A DNA stretch of 64,000 nucleotides from Kutzneria buriramensis (GTDB lineage: Bacteria; Actinomycetota; Actinomycetes; Mycobacteriales; Pseudonocardiaceae), in assembly GCF_003387475.1 (NCBI RefSeq), contig NZ_QUNO01000007.1, positions 434,001-498,000 on the forward strand. The letters are read 5' to 3'. A model generated the notes under the pieces. That model worked only from the letters and a program-made list of their open reading frames with translations. It did not search any database and was not told the origin of the DNA. The translations under genes were made by a program, and so were the position numbers. Of the stretch, positions 1-7,795 are shown in pieces. Within the stretch, counting starts at the first letter, position 1; each line of letters starts with the position of its first letter.

Positions 1-2667
1 CCGGTCGAGCAGCTGGTGGACCGGGTCTGGGGGCACGACCCGCCGCAGCGCCACCGCGAGGTGCTCTACACCTACCTGTCCCGCCTCCGGAAAACCCTAG
101 CCGGTACCGGGGTGACGATCACCCGCTGCGGCGGCGGCTACCTGCTGAGCGTCGACGAGGCAGCGGTGGACCTGCACCGTTTCCGCCACCTGGTCACCCG
201 CGCCCGCGCGAGCCCGGACGACCAGCAAGCCCTGGCATTGTTTGACCAAGCCCTCGGCCTATGGCGGGCAGAGGCCTTCGCCGACCTGGACACCCCCTGG
301 CTGGCAGGCCTCCGCGCGACCCTGGACGCCGAGCGGAGGGCCGCCGAACTCGACCACACCGACACCGCGCTGCGCTGCGGCCGGCACACCGAACTGCTGC
401 CCGCACTGGCCACCCGCGCCGCGCAGCACCCACTGGATGAACGCCTGGCCGGCCAACTGATGCTCGCCCTGTACCGGTCCGGCCGGCAGGCCGACGCCCT
501 GCAGCACTACCATCACAGCCGCCAACGACTAGCCGAGGAACTCGGTACCGATCCCAGCGCGCCACTACAACAGCTGTACCAACAGGTCCTGACCGCCGAC
601 CCGCACCTGGCCAGCCCGACACACGGCACGGCCAGCCACCGCCGACCGCCGGTGCCGCACCAGTTGCCGGCGCCACCACGATGCTTCACCGGACGTACCA
701 GCGAGCTGGCCGCGCTCACCCAAGCCCTGGACGCCGGCTCAGAGGCGGGGGCGACGGTAGTGATCTCCGCCATCGGTGGGGCGGGTGGGATCGGCAAGAC
801 CGGGCTGGCTCTGCACTGGGCCCACCAGCACCTCGACCGGTTCCCCGACGGGCAGCTGTACGTGAACCTGCGCGGCTTCGACCCCACAGGCGAGCCGATG
901 CCGACGGAGGCCGCGGTGCGCGGTCTCCTGGACGCCCTCGGCGTGGACTCCGGCGCGATGCCGGTCGACCTGGATGCTCAGGCCGCGTTGTACCGCAGCC
1001 TGGTGGCCGGCAAGCGGATGCTGATCCTGCTGGACAACGCCGTCGACGCCGCCCAGGTCGCCTCGCTGTTGCCTGGTAGCCCCACCTGCACGGTGGTGGT
1101 CACCAGCCGCAACCAGCTGACCGGTCTGATCTCCACCCACGGCGCCCGCCCCCTGCCCCTGGACGTGCTCGACGAGCCGACGGCTCGTGACCTGCTCGCG
1201 TACCGGCTGGGCGCGGATCGGCTGGCCGGCGAGCCGGAGGCCACCGCGGAGTTGCTGGCCTGCTGCGCAGGGCTACCGTTGGCGCTGAGCATCCTCGCCG
1301 GCCGCGCCCAAACCCACCCCGACTTTCCGCTGGCCGTGCTGGCCTCCGAGTTGCGTGATGCCAGTACCCGGCTGGGTGCCCTGGATGAGGACGTGCCGTC
1401 CGCCAGCCTGCCCGCGGTGCTGTCCTGGTCCTACCGAACCCTCACCACCGAGCAGGCGCGGGTCTTTGGGCTGCTGGGCATCGCCCCCGGCCCGGACATC
1501 AGCCTGCCCTCCGCCGCCAGCCTCACCACGCTGTCGCCCAACCAGGCCAGGGCCGCGCTGCGGGCCTTGGAGCGGGTCTCCCTGATCCAGCAACAGGTCC
1601 CGGGCCGCTACCGGATGCACGACCTAGTCCGCCTGTATGCCGCCGGCCAAGCCCACCACGACCAGCCCGAGGACGTGCGGGAGGCGGCGCTGCGACGGGT
1701 CCTCGATTTCTACATCCACACCGCCCACACCGCCGACCGCCTCCTGGATCCCCACCGACCGGGCATCCGGCTCGACCCGCCTGCCCCCGGCACCCACCCC
1801 CACCCCTTGCCCGACGCCCCGGCGGCGATGGCCTGGTTCGCCACTGAACACGCCAACCTGCTGGCCGCCCAAGAGACCGCCATCACTCACGCCTGGCACG
1901 GCGCGGTGTGGCAGCTGGCCTGGACCCTGACCAGCTTCCACCTCCGGCGGGGACGCCTCCACGACCAGTACGCCGTGTGCCGGGCTGCGGTGGACGCCGC
2001 CGAACACCTGTGCGACCCTGCCACTCGCTCCCTCGCCCACCGGCGCCTCGGCGTCGCCTACGCCGAACTGGGGCAGCACGAGGAAGCGGTCGGGCACCTG
2101 CACCAGGCCCTCGCCCTGGCCGAACACCACCCTGACTCCACCGAACAGGCCCACACCCACCACCTGCTCGCGGTCGTGTGGGAGCGGCGCGGGGACGACC
2201 GACGGGCCCTGGACCACGCCACCCGGGCCCTCGACCTCTTTCGCGCCCTCAACAATCCGGTGTGGGAAGCCCGTGCGCTCAACGGGGTGGGCTGGTTCGC
2301 CGCCTGTCTGGGCCACTACGACACCGCCCGCGCCCATTGCCAGGCTGCCCTCGCCCTGCACCACCACGACGACCCCGAGGGCGAGGCGCTCACCCTGAAC
2401 AGCCTGGGCTATACCGATCACCACACCGGCCACCACCGCCAGGCCATCGACCGCTACCAGCACGCCCTCGATCTGTTCCGCAGCCTCGGCGACACCTACG
2501 AAGCCGCCGACACCCTCGATGGCCTGGGGCACCCGCATGCCGCTCTCGGCCAACACGAGCAGGCCCGCACGGTGTGGCGGGAAGCCCTGGAGCTGTATCG
2601 GCAGCAGGGGCGCATTGCCGATGCCGAACGGGTGCAGCGACAACTCGACGCACTCGACCACGAGTAG
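1..2667 (+). CDS. AfsR/SARP-family transcriptional regulator with NB-ARC and TPR domains (5' end outside window)
   Basis: The frame is open from base 1; the first in-frame start inside the window is GTG at 16, but this falls within the winged-helix DNA-binding domain (VDRVWG...), so the true start lies upstream. Numbering from that GTG, a bacterial transcriptional activation (BTAD) domain covers about residues 50-190, an NB-ARC-type ATPase follows with a P-loop (GGIGKTG, about 257-263) and Walker B (MLILLDNA, about 334-341), and TPR-like repeats fill about 668-870. This is the AfsR architecture: an ATP-dependent activator of secondary metabolism or differentiation genes. It is a clear paralogue of the gene at 40846-43674, with shared blocks such as TAHTADRLLDPHR. 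It stands alone; the next gene downstream is an IS remnant. Confidence 0.93.
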   Translation, partial: PVEQLVDRVWGHDPPQRHREVLYTYLSRLRKTLAGTGVTITRCGGGYLLSVDEAAVDLHRFRHLVTRARASPDDQQALALFDQALGLWRAEAFADLDTPWLAGLRATLDAERRAAELDHTDTALRCGRHTELLPALATRAAQHPLDERLAGQLMLALYRSGRQADALQHYHHSRQRLAEELGTDPSAPLQQLYQQVLTADPHLASPTHGTASHRRPPVPHQLPAPPRCFTGRTSELAALTQALDAGSEAGATVVISAIGGAGGIGKTGLALHWAHQHLDRFPDGQLYVNLRGFDPTGEPMPTEAAVRGLLDALGVDSGAMPVDLDAQAALYRSLVAGKRMLILLDNAVDAAQVASLLPGSPTCTVVVTSRNQLTGLISTHGARPLPLDVLDEPTARDLLAYRLGADRLAGEPEATAELLACCAGLPLALSILAGRAQTHPDFPLAVLASELRDASTRLGALDEDVPSASLPAVLSWSYRTLTTEQARVFGLLGIAPGPDISLPSAASLTTLSPNQARAALRALERVSLIQQQVPGRYRMHDLVRLYAAGQAHHDQPEDVREAALRRVLDFYIHTAHTADRLLDPHRPGIRLDPPAPGTHPHPLPDAPAAMAWFATEHANLLAAQETAITHAWHGAVWQLAWTLTSFHLRRGRLHDQYAVCRAAVDAAEHLCDPATRSLAHRRLGVAYAELGQHEEAVGHLHQALALAEHHPDSTEQAHTHHLLAVVWERRGDDRRALDHATRALDLFRALNNPVWEARALNGVGWFAACLGHYDTARAHCQAALALHHHDDPEGEALTLNSLGYTDHHTGHHRQAIDRYQHALDLFRSLGDTYEAADTLDGLGHPHAALGQHEQARTVWREALELYRQQGRIADAERVQRQLDALDHE

Positions 2668-2761
2668 GAGCCCCCCAAAAAAACCAGGCCACGAGTTCGC
2701 CCGATGGGCCGGGTCCCGGCCTCCGCTGAAGAAATGTCAAGAATTGAGAATGATCTTGGGT

Positions 2762-2784
2762 GACAACCTGTGAGACAACCTGTG
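2762..2784. repeat. Tandem 11-bp repeat at the outer edge of an IS end
   Basis: GACAACCTGTG occurs twice, at 2762-2772 and 2774-2784, with one base between. The second copy runs into the left terminus of the IS remnant (TGTGGGG begins at 2781). It may be a slippage or insertion-associated duplication. Confidence 0.6.
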
Positions 2785-3290
2785 GGGTTCAGAAGTCGGC
2801 CCACGTATTCAACCTGTAGCGGATACGTGACAGGCGGGGCATGACTCCAGCCATGGCGCTGCGTCTGGTCTACCTGATCTTCCTCAGGCTTGTGGGCCTG
2901 TTGGCTGGTGCTGCTCGGCCGTCAAAACGGATCAAGCCCAGCAAGGCCGACTACATGCGGCTGCTGTGCGCGGTGCACGCCGAGCTACGCGCACCGCTCA
3001 TCTTGGTTTGGGACAACCTGAATCACCACGTCAGCGCCGCGATACGCCGGTTCGTCGATGACCACGACTGGCTGACCGTGGTTCAACTGCCGTCCTACGC
3101 GCCGGAGTTGAACCCGGCCGAGGGCGTGTGGTCGCACGTCAAACGCGGTATGGGCAACCTCGCCGCCTGCGGCATCGATCAACTCGCCGGGATCGTACGG
3201 AGCCGGCTGAAGTCCACGCAGTACAGGCCGGCGCTGATCGACGCGTTCGTCACCGAGACCGGCCTGGTGATCCAATCTCAACCTCCATGA
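2781..3290 (+). mobile_element. Chimeric insertion sequence: left end and N-terminus of an rve-type IS fused to the C-terminal half of an IS630-type DDE transposase
   Basis: Bases 2781-2930 match, with substitutions, the left terminus, leader and first codons of the intact IS at 46116 (TGTGGGGTTCAGAAGTCGGC versus TGTGGGGTCCCAGAAGTCGG; both proteins then read LRLVYLIFLR / VRLLYLIFLR). At about residue 30 of the ORF starting at 2841 the protein switches to an IS630-like DDE_3 catalytic domain: LVWDNLNHH carries an Asp, and LPSYAPELNPAEGVW carries the family's Pro-Glu-Leu-Asn-Pro-x-Glu signature. The reading frame is open across the junction through 3290, giving a 149-residue hybrid. It lacks the N-terminal helix-turn-helix and first catalytic Asp of IS630 and the catalytic core of the first family, so it should be inactive. 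Confidence 0.8.
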
Positions 3291-3340
3291 TCACCTCGAC
3301 CTTTCATCCTCGGTACTCCGCTTCGAGCTGTTCTGACGTC

Positions 3341-3972
3341 CAATGGCGACACGCTGCTGGCCAGCCCCGTCACCGCCGCGGTCCTCATCGCCCTGGCGCT
3401 GGTGCTGCGGGCGGAGATCACCGCAGGCGTGCCCAGCGGCGTGCAGCTGTTCTTCGAGACGATCACCGCCGCAGTGCGCCAGCAGGTCGACAGCATCATC
3501 GGTTTGAAGGTCGCGCCGTACGTCGCGCCGTTGGCGATGTCGCTATTCGTCGACGTCCTGGTCGCCAATTGGCTGGACGTGCTGCCGGTGCAGTTCGGCC
3601 GGCATGACCTGAATCCGCCGCCTGTCTCGGACGTGAACTTCACCCGTGGTTCAACGTCGCCGGCGTCCGTTGGCGCGGCGCCAGCGGCCACCTGGTCCGG
3701 TCGGCGGAGAGCCACGTCGCGTTCCTCGCTCCGATCAACATTGTCGAGGAGCTCGCCAAGCCGGTCTCGTTGTCCCTGCGAATGTTCGGCAAGGCAACGT
3801 GTTTGGCAGGACCGTGATGGTGTCCCTGATCATGATGTTCCCACCCTACTTCCTGTGGGCGCCGAACGTGGTGTGGAAGCTCTTCGACGTGTTCGTCGGT
3901 CTGATCCAGGCAATCATCTTCGCCTTGTTGACGATCCTCTACTTCAGTCAGGCGACGGAGCTGCCAGACGGG
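3341..3972 (+). pseudogene. atpB: Degenerate F0F1 ATP synthase subunit a
   Basis: The first part reads as the subunit a segment with PSGVQLFFE, VRQQVDSIIG and APYVAPLAMSLFVDVL, which is the region around TM1-2. In another frame, further downstream, the conserved C-terminal part appears: [12 protein letters not shown] (the family carries its essential Arg here), then [20 protein letters not shown] and [13 protein letters not shown]. Between them roughly 40 residues, including a transmembrane segment, are missing and the frame changes. Subunit a forms the proton half-channels of the membrane F0 sector. There is no start codon in context and no other ATP synthase gene nearby. The gene is therefore a relic, perhaps of a second atp operon or a transferred segment. 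Confidence 0.82.
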
Positions 3973-4276
3973 CACCACCGCTGGCCCACCTCACCACCGT
4001 GAACACCGCGCGGGGGATGGACCGGATCCGCGCCGCGCTTGGCGAGCCCAAGAATCTCCTACTACGGTGCGTCCTGCGGCAGTTGCCTCCGCGCGGCATT
4101 CGCCTCTCGTGCTCGGCGAACTGTCAGACGCCCCCCAGATCGTTCATGTTCGCCACGTCCGTCAACGTCCGTTCCCGTTCCATCCGCACCAGCCAGACCA
4201 CCACGAGCACCGGCTCAGCACCGCACGCGAAGCGGTGCCGGTTCGGGTGAACCGGCACCGCGACAACAACGCCGTG
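3973..4276. other. Gene-free stretch downstream of the atpB relic
   Basis: About 300 bases with no recognisable protein in any frame. It may hold more of the decayed ATP synthase region, but I find no subunit c or b signature. Confidence 0.5.
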
Positions 4277-6223
4277 TCAGTGCTTGCGCAATGCGGTGAT
4301 GAAGCTCTGGCCGTTCGGTGTGCCGACACCGGTCATGGTGTCGTAACCCGCGGCAGTGACCTGATTGGTGGACGCCGTGTCCTGGTCGTCGAAGGTCCAC
4401 ACTGTGGGCGGAACTTCGGGAACCGCCTCATTCTTCGGGACGTAGACGCCCTGGTACGCGGCGGGTGTTGCCGAGGTGATGGGCAACGGATCGGCCAGTG
4501 CGCTGCTGCCGGCCAGGGAGTACAGCAACGGGTTGATGAACCCCGAGCTAGCGGGCTGGCCCTGGTCGGCGGCTGCCACGATGCCGGCGACCAGCGGGGT
4601 GGACAGGCTGGTGCCTCCCACTGGGAAGACGGTGTAGGTGTCCGCGCCACCGTTCTTTCCCGGCTCAGTGGTGGCCACAGCCATGCCGGTGGTCGGGTCG
4701 GCGAGCGCTCCGATGTCCGGCACGACCCGGGACGGGCCGGGGCTTTGGTTGCCCGCGCCTGGCGAGGTCATCGAGTCGGGCACGACTTTCCTCTGGTAGT
4801 CGGGCTCTTTCCACAGCAGGCTGGCGCCACCGCCGGCAGCGGCGCCGATGCCCCGGTCGGTGTAGGTACCGTCGCCGTTGACGATGTGTACGTCGTCCGA
4901 CCAGCCAGTCTCGAACAGACGGTTGGTTTTCGCGTCGAGGCCGAGGGTGGTGCCACCGACCGCGGTCGCGTACGGGTCGGACGACGGGACATCCACACCT
5001 GGCCTGTCACCGGACGCGAAGTACATACCGACGCCTTCACCAGCCGCACGCAACAGGATCGAGTGCATGACGTTGACCAGCGTAACGGGGACGCCATCAG
5101 GGCCCAGTCCCCAGGAGTTCGAAGTCGCCGACGCGAGTGGCCGGCTGCCGTCGCCGTCCAGGACGGCGTTTTCCGCGTCGAACAGACCCTGCACACCACC
5201 GGTCTGGGTGTTGCAGCTGTCCGCGCCGACGAGCAATTGATGTTGGTCGGGCGCCATGGCGTAGCTGGACTCGATGTCCAACTGCTCCTCGATGTCGAAA
5301 CCGTTGCCGCAGGCGTTGCCGGCGCCCAGCGACAGCTCCGAATAGTTCTGCGGCTTGGGGGAGGGCAGACCGCCGGCTGCGGCCCACTTGGTCAGGGTCT
5401 GGAACATCTTGTACGGCGTACCGATCTCGATGTAGGCGACGGTGACGCCCGTGCCGGTGTTGGCGTCGGCCATGCCGTACGCGGCGCGCAGCTGGCTGCC
5501 GTTGTAGCCGCAGATGTAGGTAGGGAAGCTGGTGTTGCCGTCGATGGCGGGCAGGCCGGTCTGGACGTTCTGGCCGTAGTAGTTGGAGCAGTTGTCGGCT
5601 TTGGCCCTGATCTGCGCCGCGGTGGGCTTGACTGTAGCCAGCGCAGTCTTGGGCCGGATGTTGTCCAAGCCGCTGACGCCGATCACGTCACCGGCGATCG
5701 ACGCGGGCAGGGTGATGTCGCGGTCGTTGGAGGAGACCGGGTTCGACTGGCCAGCGACGCGGAACTGCTTCATCTGCACGTGGAAGGCGTTCTGCACGGT
5801 TGAGGTCGGCGCGGTCGCCTGAATGTATGAGCGCTGCGGGTCTGGCTTGATGTCGGTGAAACCCTGCTGGCTCAGCCATGAGGAGACTGCGCTGGCCCTC
5901 GCCGCGCTTACGCCGAACTTTGCCGTGTACGCGCTGGGGCTGAGATACTTGTGGAAGCTCACACTCTTCGGGTTGCTGACCGCGTCCGCGAAGGCGGTCG
6001 CTGCGGTCTCGTTTCCCTTGAGCCACAACTGAACGGTCAGGCTCTGCGCTGGCGGCACGTCACCCACTGCGGGACCCGCCGAGGTCACCGCGTCCGCGAC
6101 CGAACCGGGCATGATCACCCCAGGCGGCGACGCCTGCGCGACACCGATGCCCCCGCCGAACAGTCCGGCGAGGCAGCATGTCACCACGACGGCTGTCCTG
6201 TTTCGCCGTGAATTGACTCGCAT
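4277..6223 (-). CDS. Secreted S53-family (sedolisin/kumamolisin-like) serine-carboxyl peptidase
   Basis: 648 residues. A signal peptide occupies about residues 1-31 (basic start, hydrophobic core, AQA). A pro-kumamolisin activation domain spans about 50-190, and the subtilisin-like catalytic domain about 240-640. Catalytic elements of the family are visible: the Glu-Asp pair in DIEEQLDIE (about 308-316), the oxyanion Asp in SGDRPGVD (about 404) and the nucleophile Ser in GGTSLSTP (about 537). Family members are acid-active endopeptidases that self-process after export. The start is supported by an upstream GGAGAA. It is monocistronic; the upstream 1.2 kb holds no gene. Confidence 0.93.
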   Translation of the reverse strand: MRVNSRRNRTAVVVTCCLAGLFGGGIGVAQASPPGVIMPGSVADAVTSAGPAVGDVPPAQSLTVQLWLKGNETAATAFADAVSNPKSVSFHKYLSPSAYTAKFGVSAARASAVSSWLSQQGFTDIKPDPQRSYIQATAPTSTVQNAFHVQMKQFRVAGQSNPVSSNDRDITLPASIAGDVIGVSGLDNIRPKTALATVKPTAAQIRAKADNCSNYYGQNVQTGLPAIDGNTSFPTYICGYNGSQLRAAYGMADANTGTGVTVAYIEIGTPYKMFQTLTKWAAAGGLPSPKPQNYSELSLGAGNACGNGFDIEEQLDIESSYAMAPDQHQLLVGADSCNTQTGGVQGLFDAENAVLDGDGSRPLASATSNSWGLGPDGVPVTLVNVMHSILLRAAGEGVGMYFASGDRPGVDVPSSDPYATAVGGTTLGLDAKTNRLFETGWSDDVHIVNGDGTYTDRGIGAAAGGGASLLWKEPDYQRKVVPDSMTSPGAGNQSPGPSRVVPDIGALADPTTGMAVATTEPGKNGGADTYTVFPVGGTSLSTPLVAGIVAAADQGQPASSGFINPLLYSLAGSSALADPLPITSATPAAYQGVYVPKNEAVPEVPPTVWTFDDQDTASTNQVTAAGYDTMTGVGTPNGQSFITALRKH

Positions 6224-7468
6224 TCAGGTTCTCCTGTCGATTGAATACCTTGTGTCAGGTTGACGCTGACACTTGACACCTGCTTCTCCGGCAATAACGC
6301 CTATGTCCAGTGCGGCGACGCCGAATTCATGTCGGTCGACCGTCTGGCATGGTTGCGATGGTCACTCTTTGCTGTTGGTGGTTCGTTGGCGGCCCGGTGA
6401 TGAGGTTGTGGCAGGTCGCGCCGGTGACGGTCGAGGTGAACCGCGACGGGGACCAGGAGTCGCACCTGATCGAAATCCACGCGCGTGAATGTCGAATCCC
6501 CAAACTGATAGGTGCAACCCAGTCCTTGTCAGCTTGTTTGGGTATGCGCAAGTGGGACGACGATTGATCGAATACCGTCGAACTCTGGATTAAGACATCC
6601 AGTTCAGGTCTGGACACCTGTCTGTGTCCAGCGAATGGACACGTCCATGCCCCCAAGTGCTGTCCCCATTAAAACGCCCCAACTCATACTGTCGTAAGGG
6701 GCTATCCTCAGGGATAGGCGCGCAGGATGACGAACACAAGGGGCCATCCATGTGGCCCTCTTCATTGGTCGGTCACTGGCTAGAGTGCGCCACGGTTGCC
6801 CGAATATGTGTTTGACCAATCAAATGTATGTTTCTGCAGCGTGACGCCCGCGCCCCTTCGCTGCGACTACCATGACTGGCGCGCTTTCGCGTTATGTCTC
6901 AGGCCAAGTCCGTGGACAGTGACCGGCCGCACGTCGCAGATTGACGCGGAGCCCGAATGGGCGGTCAACCCCTCGCTGTCGCAATTCGTCGACGAGCCGC
7001 ACCGGCGGTTCCGAGGCTTAAGGTTGACGCGAGAAGGCTATTTGCGCGGCCTGTCGGGCGAAGACCGTGTTCCTTCAAAAGGCCTGACTCAATGGGCTGT
7101 TCCGAATAACCCGAATGTGGTGTGGGTAGTTGGAGCTCCGAACACCGAATACCGCCAATTGGCTTAAGCGTCGCGGTGACGCGTCGGTGCCGGTGACGTC
7201 AAGCGGCCTGCCGTAGCCGCTGACCCGCGGAGGACCCCGCCCTAGCATGAGGCACGCGATGGTCGCTCCTGTGTTCCCTGAGGAGGAACTTGGCCGGCTA
7301 CGCCGGATTCCCAAAGGTTTAGCCGAGACAAGTTGATGTGGTACTTCACGGTCACCGACGTCGATGACCTGTTCGCCCGCTCTCATCGAGGCCAGCGAAG
7401 GTGTGCCTCCACCAGCACAGACCACCTGCGGGAGGTCGCGCCCGGGACAGGGAACTTGGCTGGCACCC
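6224..7468. other. 1.2-kb gene-free, comparatively AT-rich stretch
   Basis: No frame on either strand shows a family I recognise or the sustained GC-third-position bias of the neighbours. Open frames exist (for example 6796-7167 plus) but look random. The stretch contains the promoter region of the peptidase gene and is visibly richer in A and T than the flanking genes, which suits horizontally acquired or non-coding DNA. Confidence 0.45.
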
Positions 7469-7666
7469 TGTGGGGCTCGAAAAGTCGGCGCTGCAGGTCA
7501 GGATGCGTATCGGTACTCGTGGATGACTCCCGCGAGCACCCGGGTCCGTACCAGCCTGCGGGCCTCGAAGTCCTGGACGGCACAGGGTTGCTCCTGGACG
7601 TCGGGTGGCAGTTGGCCTCGGGATCGGTGTGGTCGATGTCTGTTGTAGTGATCCTGGTACTCGGCG
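7469..7666 (-). mobile_element. Right-end remnant of an rve-type IS (same family as the element at 39554)
   Basis: The minus strand encodes the last roughly 55 residues of an integrase-core transposase (AEYQDHYNRHRPHRSR ... GVIHEYRYAS), closely matching the C-terminus of the element at 39.6-40.7 kb. Its stop is followed by the terminal repeat, which on the plus strand reads TGTGGGGCTCGAAAAGTC from 7469. The rest of the transposase, including the catalytic Asp residues, is absent. Confidence 0.78.
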
Positions 7667-7735
7667 ACGGCGTTCTCTAGGTCCTCGGCGGCGCCCGAAA
7701 GATCGAATTGCGAACGCATTGCCATGCCGAGTTGG
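7667..7735 (-). pseudogene. Short TPR-repeat fragment fused to the IS remnant
   Basis: Directly upstream of the IS tail, and in the same frame, lies a peptide reading LGMAMRSQFDLSGAAEDLEN. This resembles the repeating unit of actinobacterial TPR-CHAT proteins. Only about one unit survives, so this is presumably the interrupted target gene or a recombination partner. Confidence 0.4.
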
Positions 7736-7750
7736 CCGCCGCAGCTGAGC

Positions 7751-7783
7751 GCGGATGTGGCCGACCTGGTCGGCCACATCCGC
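7751..7783 (-). terminator. Perfect hairpin downstream of the phosphoesterase gene
   Basis: Two 16-bp arms (GCGGATGTGGCCGACC and its complement) flank a single central base, so the real loop is about 3 nt. It starts 13 bases past the stop codon at 7796 and has no clear T-run. It is probably the transcription terminator or mRNA-stabilising end of that gene. Confidence 0.75.
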
Positions 7784-7795
7784 TTCACACGGTGA

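Noticed and set aside
1624-2661. 345-codon frame antisense to the left-edge SARP gene
   Set aside because: It mirrors the TPR repeats and has no independent start context or homology.
4067-5803. 578-codon open frame on the plus strand
   Set aside because: It is antisense to the S53 peptidase gene, a GC-bias shadow with no family resemblance and repetitive GV-rich composition.
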